Source: a virus
Strand: one strand, 5' to 3'
DNA: 41,690 bases
Virus record (IMG/VR): IMGVR_UViG_3300046385_000083
Span: 1-41,690 of that record
Both the position numbers and the translations under genes were made by a program. This document shows, piece by piece, positions 32,369 through 39,641 of this stretch. The notes under the pieces were generated by a model that searched no databases, had not been told where the DNA came from, and worked only from the letters and a program-made list of their open reading frames with translations. The first letter of the stretch is position 1, and each line of letters begins with the position of its first letter.

Positions 32369-32590
32369 TCAAGATATTAATTCAACCTTTAATCTATGTT
32401 GTTCTAATTGTGATTTTATCTCAAACAATTCCATGAAGTCTCCTTCTTTGATGGTACACTTGCCGTTGTTGTGGGCAATTAATGTACACTGGTCTGCTTG
32501 TATCGGTAGATGTTCGCAGTATCTAATCAAACAAGCTTTAACTTTCATGTAACTGTTTTCCTTATCGTTGTATAATACTAGCTCTGCCAT
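32369..32590 (-). CDS. ClpS-like N-end-rule adaptor, 73 aa
   Basis: Start ATG at 32590 gives MAELVLYNDKENSYMKVKA. The sequence follows the ClpS core: LYND at 6-9 (the N-D pair that binds the alpha-amino group), Met15 (ClpS gate residue), helix KACLIRYCEHLPIQADQCTLI, then AHNNGKC with His40 at the binding pocket, and FEIKSQLEQHRLKVEL as the final helix and strand. The N-terminal ClpA-binding arm of ClpS is missing (the protein starts at the core). It could redirect or block host Clp proteolysis; ClpS family membership is inferred by eye. Confidence 0.6.
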   Translation of the reverse strand: MAELVLYNDKENSYMKVKACLIRYCEHLPIQADQCTLIAHNNGKCTIKEGDFMELFEIKSQLEQHRLKVELIS

Positions 32591-33656
32591 TGTATTTGAA
32601 TATTTTATTTGTATCAAAATCCTTTAGGGCTTTTTTACACCACATTAAATCAACAGTGTTGTTGTAGCATAACACATGCACAATGCTTTGTTCATTTGGG
32701 TTAAGTCTAAGAAATCTACCAATCTTTTGGCTTAACTTTTTTTCATTGGCGTATGAATGTAACACTATTCCAACCTTTAGATTAGGTATGTTAGCACCCT
32801 CAGCAATCTGAAGTACGGATGCTAATCTACTAATTTTACCTGACCTGAACAACTCTAAGTTATCTTTTGACTTCTTTTCTTTACTGTGATATACATGTTC
32901 GCATATCATGTCAGCTTGATCGGTATAGTCTGTGAACACCAGTGTCTTATCTGTTTGCTGTTCCATTAAACGCTTAGCATACTTGACCTTTGTCTTGTAA
33001 GATTGCATAGCTTTCATGCGCATAATTCTTTTAAGCATTATGTCTTTAGGCTTAGCATCATTGATTACTTTGCACCACATGTTGTAGTTACTTTCTTCTG
33101 ACACGAGTCCACCTTTAGATGTGCGATGTGTCTTTGCCTTATCTAAAGATAACAAATGCACATAGATCTTGTAGTCATTAAGCATGTTTGCTGCAATACC
33201 ATCTGCTATTGTATACTTGTATACTACTGGAAAGTATTCATTGCATACAACAAAGCTTTCTGACTTTGTATACTTAGGATATGTTCCTGTTAGTCCAAGT
33301 ATAGTACCGTGATACAATGCCATCCATTTTGCATGTTTAAACTTAGCGTTATGACATTCATCAAAGTACACTGCATCATAATCAAATGGTTCTTTATGTA
33401 AGCTGATGTATGTAGTAAACTTAATGTGAGGTATCAAGTATTCTAATCCATGATCGCGTGCTTGTTGTAACCATTCAGCATGAATAGATACTTTAGGAGC
33501 AATGACCAGGAACATAGCAACATCATGATACTTGCTTGCCATGTGCTTTAATCCAAGTAATGTTTTACCTGCACCAGTACCAAGCACTGCACCTGCACGC
33601 TTGTTGTTTCCTATAGCCTCTAGGCATTCTTCTTGTATGATTGATTTCTGATTCAT
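32562..33656 (-). CDS. SF2 DEAD/DEAH-type helicase
   Basis: 364 aa from the ATG at 33656, which overlaps the upstream TGA (ATGA). Motif I LGTGAGKT at 25-32 (K31), Ia IAPKVSIHAEWL, II FDECH at 98-102, III LTGTYP, IV LVFTDYTDQ, V ASVLQIAEGANIP, VI QKIGRFLRLNP. A compact SF2 helicase of the phage UvsW/RAD3-like size class, likely used for branch migration or replication fork rescue. The DECH box distinguishes it from DEAD-box RNA helicases. The stop overlaps the ClpS-like gene start by 29 bp. Confidence 0.9.
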   Translation of the reverse strand: MNQKSIIQEECLEAIGNNKRAGAVLGTGAGKTLLGLKHMASKYHDVAMFLVIAPKVSIHAEWLQQARDHGLEYLIPHIKFTTYISLHKEPFDYDAVYFDECHNAKFKHAKWMALYHGTILGLTGTYPKYTKSESFVVCNEYFPVVYKYTIADGIAANMLNDYKIYVHLLSLDKAKTHRTSKGGLVSEESNYNMWCKVINDAKPKDIMLKRIMRMKAMQSYKTKVKYAKRLMEQQTDKTLVFTDYTDQADMICEHVYHSKEKKSKDNLELFRSGKISRLASVLQIAEGANIPNLKVGIVLHSYANEKKLSQKIGRFLRLNPNEQSIVHVLCYNNTVDLMWCKKALKDFDTNKIFKYNGRASIIQR

Positions 33657-33862
33657 AGCCAACGTAATGTTTCAGGGTCACACTTAGCACCGGTATCACC
33701 TTCATGAAACCTAGCCCAGATACCATTTTCATTTACTGTAGAGATGAAACCTATTTCACAATCTGGGTGATCCAAGTTACCTTCAGCATGATGTGGAACG
33801 TATAAGACAGGTGCTCCTAAGTGTTCAAATGATACAGATATATTTTCAATTTGTATGTCCAT
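33653..33862 (-). CDS. Conserved small phage protein, 69 aa
   Basis: The motif VLYVPHHAEGNLDHPDCEIGFISTVNENGIWARFHEGDTGAKCDPETL is a pattern shared by a widespread family of small phage proteins (SH3-like beta-barrel with HPDCE), function unknown. Good match by eye over the full length. Confidence 0.75.
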   Translation of the reverse strand: MDIQIENISVSFEHLGAPVLYVPHHAEGNLDHPDCEIGFISTVNENGIWARFHEGDTGAKCDPETLRWL

Positions 33863-33872
33863 GGTTAATAAA

Positions 33873-34268
33873 TTAAATGAGGAAGCCTAACTCCCTGGCT
33901 TCTTTCGGGTGTGAGTGAACCCACTGATGACATGCCCGGCATGATGCCTTCCATGTTGCTGTGTTTAGGTAATTAGTACCTGTTCTATATGCAGTATGAT
34001 GTACTTCAGTTGCTATACTTGTACATGCAGTTGTGTTTATTTCACACCGTTCATGTTTAGTCAAATACTTTTTATTTAGTATTGCATATACCGCATCCTC
34101 AGTTTTCTTTTTGTCACTGCGTTTCTTTATTTGATGCGCACTGGGTTTAAGTTTAACTGTTGATGTTGTAGCACAATACTTACATAGCTTGTATCTTATT
34201 CCATCTACTGTTTGATTCTTAAAGATGGGTGTATATTTCTTACACCCATCACATTGTTTAAGTTTCAT
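33873..34268 (-). CDS. HNH endonuclease with N-terminal zinc ribbon
   Basis: 131 aa. CxxC pairs at C6/C9 and C29/C32 form a zinc ribbon. The HNH core is C75, C82, HH at 90-91 (EVHHTAYRTG), N102 region, C110-x2-C113 and H114/H118 (CRACHQWVHSH). This is the compact phage type with structural zinc, seen as free-standing enzymes or packaging-related endonucleases; without flanking exon disruption its homing status is unclear. Its orientation matches its neighbours, unlike the 9617 enzyme. Confidence 0.8.
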   Translation of the reverse strand: MKLKQCDGCKKYTPIFKNQTVDGIRYKLCKYCATTSTVKLKPSAHQIKKRSDKKKTEDAVYAILNKKYLTKHERCEINTTACTSIATEVHHTAYRTGTNYLNTATWKASCRACHQWVHSHPKEARELGFLI

Positions 34269-34720
34269 AACGCTGCAAAGTTATGCGGCAACAGATTCTT
34301 TTCAATAAATTTATTGATGATGTCTGTCTTTGTAATGCACAAGTCTTTAAAGCTCAGTGTATTTGTATAGTTATTGCTGGTTGTATTGTCAGCAATTATA
34401 TCTTTAACCAACTGAGATGCAGGAAATAATCCAGATAACAAGTTGTTAGTTATCTTATTAGTTAACTCTTGTTTCCAAATGTTTAATACTTTCTGTGCTT
34501 GCTCATGCTTCTTAAAGATCTTACTCTTCTTAGAACTATTCATTGCGTATAGTTGCTCAGGTGTGTAGTAACTAAGACCTGTAAGCAAACGCTTATACAA
34601 CTCTGTTTGTACGGGTGATAGATAAGTGTAGTCAACTATAGAAGTGACTTCAATTTGTTTGTGTGCGAACTGACCGGAATATACCAATTCCTGTAAGCTC
34701 TCAAAGCTTTTAGTTTTCAT
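34265..34720 (-). CDS. Hypothetical protein, 151 aa
   Basis: Unrecognised helical protein: N-terminal SVDYTYL-like segment, YTPEQLYAMNSSKKSKIFKKHEQAQKVLNIWKQ, Asn-rich region and helix FKDLCITKTDIINKFIEKN. Overlaps the HNH gene by 4 bp. No motif recognised. Confidence 0.7.
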   Translation of the reverse strand: MKTKSFESLQELVYSGQFAHKQIEVTSIVDYTYLSPVQTELYKRLLTGLSYYTPEQLYAMNSSKKSKIFKKHEQAQKVLNIWKQELTNKITNNLLSGLFPASQLVKDIIADNTTSNNYTNTLSFKDLCITKTDIINKFIEKNLLPHNFAAL

Positions 34721-34744
34721 AAGTTAAAAAAATTTGTTGGGGAT

Positions 34745-34978
34745 TTATTCTTCTAAGGAAGTGTCATCCGGAATATCAAATTCCGGAGGTAACTCTTCCA
34801 AGTATTCTTCTTCAATTATATCTAATGATTCTGTTTCATCTTCTGATATAAAAGGATCTTCATTACCAGAGCTACCAATGTTTATTTCATTCAAATACTT
34901 CAGATCTTCATCTGTCATACGTAGATAAGTTTCAATACTTATCTTTACAATGCGGCCATTTGGTAGTTGGTAGATCAT
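34745..34978 (-). CDS. Small acidic protein, 77 aa
   Basis: Starts MIYQLPNGRIVKISIETYLRMTDEDLKYLNE, a start block I associate with short proteins found in several phages of Bacteroidota, then an almost purely acidic tail (EDETESLDIIEEEYLEELPPEFD). An acidic tail of this type is seen in DNA mimics and protein-docking tails. Function unknown. Confidence 0.7.
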   Translation of the reverse strand: MIYQLPNGRIVKISIETYLRMTDEDLKYLNEINIGSSGNEDPFISEDETESLDIIEEEYLEELPPEFDIPDDTSLEE

Positions 34979-34980
34979 AC

Positions 34981-35394
34981 TTACATAGTTAATTCAAATG
35001 TTTTCTGATCAGGTATGTAATTAGGATACACTAAGTGTACTTTTTCTTGACCATTGCTGTCCATATACTTGAGACCAATGTAACCCGTTACCGGATTAAT
35101 ATACTCTGCATACAGCTTAACATATTTAGTGTCATATATTAGATTGTTTGCAGCATAATATTGTTTGTCAATCTTTGGGTAAGTATTTAGCTTGTCAATA
35201 TCAATTGTAATCCAAGTACCTTCAGTAACAGATGTTGCTTCACTGTATAACTTTTTATTGTTTAAAAAATCTACAAGAATATCATCTGTGCCTGGATTGT
35301 TGTTCAAAAAAAATGATAACAACTTAGCTTGCTTTTCTTTTGGGCTGTTTAATATCTTGCTTGTAAGCAAATCTATTCTTGTTTCCTCTGTCAT
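34981..35394 (-). CDS. Hypothetical protein, 137 aa
   Basis: Unrecognised. Helical N-terminus (RIDLLTSKILNSPKEKQAKLLSFFLNNN) then a beta-rich C-terminal half (VKLYAEYINPVTGYIGLKYMDSNGQEKVHLVYPNYI). Its ATG overlaps the upstream membrane gene's stop by 4 bp. Confidence 0.7.
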   Translation of the reverse strand: MTEETRIDLLTSKILNSPKEKQAKLLSFFLNNNPGTDDILVDFLNNKKLYSEATSVTEGTWITIDIDKLNTYPKIDKQYYAANNLIYDTKYVKLYAEYINPVTGYIGLKYMDSNGQEKVHLVYPNYIPDQKTFELTM

Positions 35395-35576
35395 TGGTTA
35401 TTTTTTATTCGATGCAATGAGAAGATAAAGCTCAGCAAAATTAGTAATACTAATGAAGGTATAAACATTCCGTAAAGCGCTATAGAACTGCACGATGGCA
35501 CAGTTAAATACAAGATTCCGCTAGCTGTAAACAACAACCAGAGTATCAAGACAATAAGGAAATATTTGCTAATCAT
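35391..35576 (-). CDS. Small two-helix membrane protein, 61 aa
   Basis: Two hydrophobic helices (YFLIVLILWLLFTASGILYL, residues ~5-24, and GMFIPSLVLLILLSFIFSL, ~36-54) separated by a short loop, basic C-terminus HRIKNNQ. The size and topology resemble phage inner-membrane accessory peptides such as holin-like proteins, but it is not beside a lysin, so that is only a possibility. Confidence 0.7.
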   Translation of the reverse strand: MISKYFLIVLILWLLFTASGILYLTVPSCSSIALYGMFIPSLVLLILLSFIFSLHRIKNNQ

Positions 35577-35599
35577 GCATCTAAATTAATAATTTTTAT

Positions 35600-35749
35600 T
35601 TAAGCTGCAAGTTTGCTGATGTAAACTATTTCTTTTGCAGCGTGAATTTTCTTGAACTTATTCTCTGCATCAGCATAACTTTTAGCTAAGATGTTTGTAC
35701 CAGTGCATAGTTCTTTGTCAATTAAGTAACATATATGAAACATAATCAT
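35600..35749 (-). CDS. Small hypothetical protein, 49 aa
   Basis: Recovered by reading the gap: ATG at 35749, TAA at 35600-35602 (a second ATG at 35743). The product contains CYLIDKELCTGTNILAKS and AENKFKKIHAAKEIVYISKLAA. It fills the space between the membrane protein gene and the hairpin, in the same strand as its neighbours. No family recognised. Confidence 0.6.
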   Translation of the reverse strand: MIMFHICYLIDKELCTGTNILAKSYADAENKFKKIHAAKEIVYISKLAA

Positions 35750-35792
35750 GGGTATTAATATAAGTTAAACATTTTTTAGTTACTGTTGTAGT

Positions 35793-35822
35793 GGGGATAA
35801 GAAATGTCACAGTCTCATCCCC
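35793..35822 (-). terminator. Hairpin downstream of gene 35861-36130
   Basis: Minus strand GGGGATGAGA (35822-35813), 10-nt loop, TCTTATCCCC (35802-35793), stem of 10 bp with a G-U pair. There is no U-tract, so it may be an RNA stabiliser or a factor-dependent terminator rather than an intrinsic one. Confidence 0.5.
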
Positions 35823-35860
35823 CTTTTGTACAACCAGTTTGCAAGTCTATCCCTGCTGTC

Positions 35861-36130
35861 TTAAACTTCTTTCCAGAAACCATCTACTTTTTTAACAGTA
35901 ACTTCAGGACCCCATTTAATTTCTTTAATGATTCCTTTTTCCAAATCTTTTTGCATAGTCTTACACATTTTTTCCATTTGTGCTGGAGAAAATGTAGCTT
36001 GCATTGAAGAGTTGTTGTTAAAAATTACATAGATTCCTATTTGATACACCTGTGATTGATAAGTTTCTTCTTTACTTTCAGGTGTAGTGATCGTTGCAGA
36101 CTTGTAAAAAGTCCATGATGTTTTTGCCAT
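35861..36130 (-). CDS. Hypothetical protein, 89 aa
   Basis: Beta-rich N-terminal half (WTFYKSATITTPESKEETYQ...YQIGIYVIFNNNSSMQATF), then FSPAQMEKMCKTMQKDLEKGIIKEIKWGPEV. Unrecognised. The gene is followed by a hairpin and preceded by 3 bp to the neighbour. Confidence 0.65.
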   Translation of the reverse strand: MAKTSWTFYKSATITTPESKEETYQSQVYQIGIYVIFNNNSSMQATFSPAQMEKMCKTMQKDLEKGIIKEIKWGPEVTVKKVDGFWKEV

Positions 36131-36133
36131 AGT

Positions 36134-36715
36134 CTAAATTTTTGAATACATTGTTTCTCCATTGCTAAATTTTGCAGCAACTTGTAGCGGTGTTGATTCT
36201 TCCCTATAGATCTCTTCTACAAAGACAATCAATTCCTCTGTAGTTTTAGTAATCCAGTTGTTGATATGCTTTAATATAATTTTTTGCATACCTATAGGAA
36301 GATCTGAAGTATTGCTTATGTATTCTTCATAGCTATCTTCCTCGGTTATGTACCAATCAAGGCAAGCACCTTCATAGTAAGCACTTCGCATAACACAATT
36401 GATTTCTACATTGACATCTATATCAGCAAAGATTTTTGATTTACTAATGCGTATTAGTTTGGTGCTACCGAATGATCTTAATTCATGTGGATCATTTTTA
36501 CAACCAAGACACCATGAGTATTTTTCTTTCTCTGCTTTTTCTTTAAGATGTTGGAAAATGTTTTCTACAAAATCATCAATCTCAAAGTCATCAACAGATC
36601 TCATTTCAAGCTCATCTGTTTCTTCTCCGTCATCATCCAACACCGGCTGCTCGTAGTCCATCAACACTGCATATACATTGCGCGCATTGACGCGATGGAA
36701 ATTACTTGTTCCCAA
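36134..36715 (-). CDS. Phage-type hypothetical protein, 193 aa (TTG start)
   Basis: Begins GTSNFHRVNARNVYAVLMDYEQPVLDDD; similar openings are typical of a family of phage proteins of unknown function. Only a TTG is available at 36715; the next ATG is at 36661 and would lose the conserved start, so I prefer TTG. The middle has a CLGCKND knuckle; the C-terminal half is acidic and helical. Confidence 0.6.
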   Translation of the reverse strand: MGTSNFHRVNARNVYAVLMDYEQPVLDDDGEETDELEMRSVDDFEIDDFVENIFQHLKEKAEKEKYSWCLGCKNDPHELRSFGSTKLIRISKSKIFADIDVNVEINCVMRSAYYEGACLDWYITEEDSYEEYISNTSDLPIGMQKIILKHINNWITKTTEELIVFVEEIYREESTPLQVAAKFSNGETMYSKI

Positions 36716-36899
36716 AACTTAGATTGCCTATAGTTAATAACTTTACTTGTTGTTCTTGCTCAAGTCTTAGTTCTGAACCTGACTTGTGGTAGAATTTGCG
36801 CGTTAATCTACGCACTATAGGACCTGGATTAACATCTTCATGTCCTTTCAAACATGCAACTAACGGTTGCAGTTCAATTACATTTGGCTTTCTTCCCAT
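36702..36899 (-). CDS. Hypothetical protein, 65 aa
   Basis: Basic small protein (GRKPNVIELQPLVACLKGHEDVNPGPIVRRLTRKFYHKSG). Basic charge suggests nucleic-acid binding; no motif proves it. ATG at 36899. Confidence 0.6.
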   Translation of the reverse strand: MGRKPNVIELQPLVACLKGHEDVNPGPIVRRLTRKFYHKSGSELRLEQEQQVKLLTIGNLSFGNK

Positions 36900-37267
36900 T
36901 GTTCTAGTTTTTGTTCTTGGTTATACAATTCCTCAACGCCAGCTAATATCTGACCGAGATACATTTTACCTCCCTTTAGGAGTAATAGATCGTACAGCAT
37001 GTGATAATCAAACTCATACATCTCTGCTATAGTTTTTTGAAATGTGCTGTGCATTTTTACATGCAATCTAGGTGCGTGCTTATGCATATAGAAAGCAAGC
37101 TCCGACAATGGTGCTAAAGTGTAGACATTGTCATACATTTTAAATTCAGTTCCTTTGTCTAATGCCTTACTGTAATGTGTGATTATAAATCCTTTTTGGA
37201 TTAAATCATCACTAACACCAAAGTATTTAATATGAGTGATTTCATTCTTTGTTGTAGATGTGCTCAT
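36878..37267 (-). CDS. Hypothetical protein, 129 aa
   Basis: Start ATG at 37267 (a longer frame to 37351 would overlap the upstream gene by 110 bp). Contains NEITHIKYFGVSDDLIQKGFIITHYSKALDKGTEF and a hydrophobic segment with MLYDLLLLKGGKMYLGQILAGVEELY. Its ending is Gln/Glu-rich. Unrecognised. Confidence 0.6.
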   Translation of the reverse strand: MSTSTTKNEITHIKYFGVSDDLIQKGFIITHYSKALDKGTEFKMYDNVYTLAPLSELAFYMHKHAPRLHVKMHSTFQKTIAEMYEFDYHMLYDLLLLKGGKMYLGQILAGVEELYNQEQKLEQWEESQM

Positions 37268-37430
37268 AATACATAATTTTTGCGGGGTTTTTTTTGTATT
37301 GCCAATCTTTGACTGGCTTAGCTTTATATGCAACTTTCTTGATAGGTACACATAATTGCTTTTCTTTTTTGTCTAATACTATTATTGATGCACTGGCAAA
37401 CAACATTAGCACGGCTAGAAATTCTTTCAT
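37242..37430 (-). CDS. Small membrane-anchored or secreted protein, 62 aa
   Basis: N-terminal hydrophobic segment LAVLMLFASASIIVL (residues ~5-19) preceded by few charged residues, then a basic Lys-rich tail (VPIKKVAYKAKPVKDWQYKKN). Could be a signal peptide or a single anchor with a basic cytoplasmic/periplasmic tail. ATG at 37430 overlaps the end of the upstream gene (AAACAAGAACCATGA). Confidence 0.55.
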   Translation of the reverse strand: MKEFLAVLMLFASASIIVLDKKEKQLCVPIKKVAYKAKPVKDWQYKKNPAKIMYYEHIYNKE

Positions 37431-37735
37431 GGTTCTTGTTTAAGATCATTAATCACTTTTGTCAAATTTGCAGGTGTAAGCAACATATCGTTCATATAGA
37501 AATTTGTAATAGCTTGTTTCACCTTTTCTTCACTATAGCCTTTTTGCTTTTTTTCTATTTTTTTGGCTTGTTCAATAGCGGTTTCATACAATTCTCCATG
37601 AAATTTGTATTGACTTTCTAAAAATTCTACTGCTGTTTGTTCAAGTATTTCTTGTTTAGGTCTATGTATTACAATAACCTTATCTGCTTTTTCTAAAAAC
37701 TGATGACCTGTTGTAAATTTTGGTTTTTCTTCCAT
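37427..37735 (-). CDS. Hypothetical helical protein, 102 aa
   Basis: Unrecognised, charged and helical (QEILEQTAVEFLESQYKFHGELYETAIEQAKKIEKKQKGY), ends INDLKQEP. Its last codons AAACAAGAACCATGA contain the start of the next gene, similar to the junctions at 12698 and 13039. Confidence 0.65.
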   Translation of the reverse strand: MEEKPKFTTGHQFLEKADKVIVIHRPKQEILEQTAVEFLESQYKFHGELYETAIEQAKKIEKKQKGYSEEKVKQAITNFYMNDMLLTPANLTKVINDLKQEP

Positions 37736-37808
37736 GTTGTTTTAATTTGATTGATAAATATTTGAGTAGACACCTTTGAAGTTATCTCCGGTGCTACCCC
37801 TAGTGTTA

Positions 37809-38555
37809 TTAAAATGGATAATCAGAATCGTCAGCATACATGTTCTCTAAACCTTTGTCTAGCATGTCTTGAGCAATGTCACCGTTGAGTCCTGACCAAT
37901 GTTTTGTTTCTTTGGGTGATGATAGTAACTTAGCGTTACTTCCTATAGCTTTATAGACATCATCAAATGAATCAGCAAGGTAAATATTGCTAATAGTTTT
38001 TTTGAGCAATGACAATGCATACGTCTTGCGCTTATCTGATAACAGATTAGGGTTGTTGTTGTATGCTTGCATGCCGATTAGAATAATCATATCACCATGT
38101 CTGATGAATTCTCCTTGTGCTACTGCATGATAACCTATGCCGTATAAAGACTTGAATGATAACTCTAAGTCAGCATAGTCAGCCTTGATTGTAGGCGATA
38201 GATACCATTGGATAATATTAGGCGCTGACATGACTACAAACTTATGTACTGATGACATAGGTTGTGTATGATCTTTAGCCTTTTGTTTATACTTCTTATC
38301 GTATTCTTCCTTGGCTTTTTTCTTTAGGATGATTAGTTCCTCTTTGATGCGTGTACTCAGTTTGCTTCTTAGTTTGATTTCATTGTCAATGCGAATCCAA
38401 CTATTGAATTGTTTCTTCATGTAGTAGCGACCATTGTCCATGTATACATACTGTGATGTAATCTTGGTAACAATGCGACAGCCACCCTCTATTAGAAACT
38501 GATCTCCTACAGATGCTTTGTTTACTGTTAGTTGTTTTACTGTTTCAAATAACAT
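37809..38555 (-). CDS. Hypothetical protein, 248 aa
   Basis: Start ATG at 38555 (a longer frame to 38612 would run into the terminator hairpin). N-terminal beta-rich segment (VGDQFLIEGGCRIVTKITSQYVYMDNGRYYMKKQF), a Lys/Glu coiled middle (RIKEELIILKKKAKEEYDKKYKQKAKD), and a C-terminal half with HGDMIILIGMQAYNNNPNLLSDKR. Unrecognised. It is the first protein gene downstream of the ncRNA terminator. Confidence 0.7.
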   Translation of the reverse strand: MLFETVKQLTVNKASVGDQFLIEGGCRIVTKITSQYVYMDNGRYYMKKQFNSWIRIDNEIKLRSKLSTRIKEELIILKKKAKEEYDKKYKQKAKDHTQPMSSVHKFVVMSAPNIIQWYLSPTIKADYADLELSFKSLYGIGYHAVAQGEFIRHGDMIILIGMQAYNNNPNLLSDKRKTYALSLLKKTISNIYLADSFDDVYKAIGSNAKLLSSPKETKHWSGLNGDIAQDMLDKGLENMYADDSDYPF

Positions 38556-38578
38556 GTTAATATTTTTAAAGGGGTAAA

Positions 38579-38612
38579 TAAAAAAAGTGAAGGAACACGA
38601 ATGATCCTTCAC
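38579..38612 (-). terminator. Strong intrinsic terminator ending the ncRNA region
   Basis: Minus strand GTGAAGGA (38612-38605), 10-nt loop, TCCTTCAC (38594-38587), followed by TTTTTTT ATTT. The stem is perfect. It is well placed to end a transcript of the tRNA-like and ncRNA segment. Confidence 0.9.
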
Positions 38613-39119
38613 CTTGTAAGTTAATAAAGCGCCTTGTTGTTTTATTTGTTTGTAGCTATTAGGCTAGGCTACAACAGCACCGCACTGCATGGACCATGCG
38701 TAATCCTTTTCCCCTCTGCACTCAAGTTATAATAAGATGGTTTATAGAGTGGATGTGTACATATCTGTATCACATTGATTCCTTTCCTTGGAACAGTACG
38801 CTGAATGTCCCCCAGTCTACCAACCTGGCCGTTTACTTATTACAACTTGCTCACCCTTGGGAAGTGAGAATGGTGCATTAGTTCTCCTTACTAACGTATC
38901 CGCTTAAACTTCAGGAGATGCTTATAGACTTTGCACAATTTCACACGGTATCTTCAAGAGTAAACTCTTCATGATCCATCTTTGCTTAGCATACAGCAGT
39001 TCGACAAACTTGCAGAGGTAGATGTTGCGCCTTTCTCATCTTGCTTTCACAAGTATGGTAGGCTACGACCAACGCGAGATGATAAGATACCAACCTCTCT
39101 CTTTAACCAGCGAAGTTTG
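38613..39119 (-). ncRNA. Candidate large structured ncRNA (ROOL/GOLLD-like), about 500 nt
   Basis: Over 500 bp with no plausible frame on either strand in this gene-dense genome. It is less AT-rich and full of inverted repeats: TTGTAGC/GCTACAA (38650-38656 with 38668-38674), GCATG/CATGC (38687-38699), AAGAG-TTTA-CTCTT (38956-38969), CTCAC/GTGAG near 38850-38868, and a long-range helix CAAACTT/AAGTTTG (39119-39113 with 39011-39005) starting directly after the tRNA-like element. A strong terminator ends it. Large ornate RNAs of the ROOL and GOLLD classes are known from phages, have this length and lie beside tRNAs. I cannot confirm the class from conserved motifs, so identity is inference. Confidence 0.55.
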
Positions 39120-39244
39120 TAGCCAGGACAGGATTCGAACCTGTCTTAGAGCTCCATGACAGAGCCTACGGTGTAATTACACTTACTCATCTTAGGGATG
39201 TGAACCCATTCCGTATGCAACATAACCAATTTTGCCACCTGACT
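39120..39244 (-). tRNA. tRNA-like RNA with an extra arm, 125 nt
   Basis: Acceptor AGTCAGG/CCTGGCT (39244-39238 with 39127-39121, one G-U), D-arm GCAA/TTGC with a GG-containing loop (39235-39217), and a perfect T-arm ACAGG-TTCGAAT-CCTGT (39144-39128) with discriminator A39120. Between the D- and T-arms are 72 nt instead of about 22-40. A first stem TACGG/CCGTA (39215-39211 with 39171-39167) closes a 39-nt loop. A second stem GGCTC/GAGCT (39166-39150, 7-nt loop TGTCATG) is in the normal anticodon-arm position with a 5-nt variable loop. Loop position 33 is G, so no standard anticodon can be assigned. It may be a non-decoding tRNA mimic or a degenerate tRNA, possibly the 5' domain of the adjacent ncRNA. 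Confidence 0.6.
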
Positions 39245-39282
39245 AACACTTCATTTGCAATCAATGCACAAGGTAAATCTTT

Positions 39283-39624
39283 TTACCAAGGAATTTCTGG
39301 GTTGTATTTAGATTGAATACTACGATCCATTAGATTGAGGTGGTATATCACATCTTCATTACTTATTTCCTCAGTGTTGTGTCCTACAGCTACAAGGTTT
39401 TTAATTGTTTGTTCAATTAAACTTGTTACATCTTTTGCAATAGATTCAACTTCTTTGTGTGCCTTATCCGCTTCATCTACCCACTTTTGGTTTGCCTGTT
39501 GTACTTTAATGTAACTTAGATACAAGTTGTTGTGAGCTTCTTCTAGTTCTTTAAATGCTTGCTTCCAATATGCAGCAGTGTTCTTTGATTCTTTAGGATC
39601 AGATCCTTTTCTTGTGTTTGCCAT
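39283..39624 (-). CDS. Hypothetical coiled-coil protein, 113 aa
   Basis: Charged helical protein (TAAYWKQAFKELEEAHNNLYLSYIKVQQANQKWVDEADKAHKEVE) with a polar N-terminus and NPEIPW end. Unknown function. ATG 39624; it ends 39 bp before the tRNA-like element. Confidence 0.65.
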   Translation of the reverse strand: MANTRKGSDPKESKNTAAYWKQAFKELEEAHNNLYLSYIKVQQANQKWVDEADKAHKEVESIAKDVTSLIEQTIKNLVAVGHNTEEISNEDVIYHLNLMDRSIQSKYNPEIPW

Positions 39625-39641
39625 GGTATTTGTTATTATAA

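Noticed and set aside
33873-34268. Homing activity for the second HNH gene
   Set aside because: No disrupted neighbour, intein or duplicated flank was found around it, so only a general endonuclease call is made.
37766-37797. Imperfect hairpin GTAGCACC/GGTG-T-CTAC before the 102-aa gene
   Set aside because: The stem is bulged with no U-tract, so it is too weak to list as a terminator.
38696-38881. Plus-strand frame of 61 codons inside the ncRNA block
   Set aside because: Its composition is unlike the genes here, it is antisense to hairpins and the terminator, and it has no start context.
38613-39119. Group I or group II intron, or RNase P RNA
   Set aside because: I could not find the P/Q/R/S core elements, a domain V hairpin, or conserved RNase P segments; a covariance-model search would be decisive.
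39120-39244. tmRNA
   Set aside because: The D-arm has a real stem, the RNA is far shorter than known tmRNAs, and there is no tag reading frame ending in hydrophobic residues.
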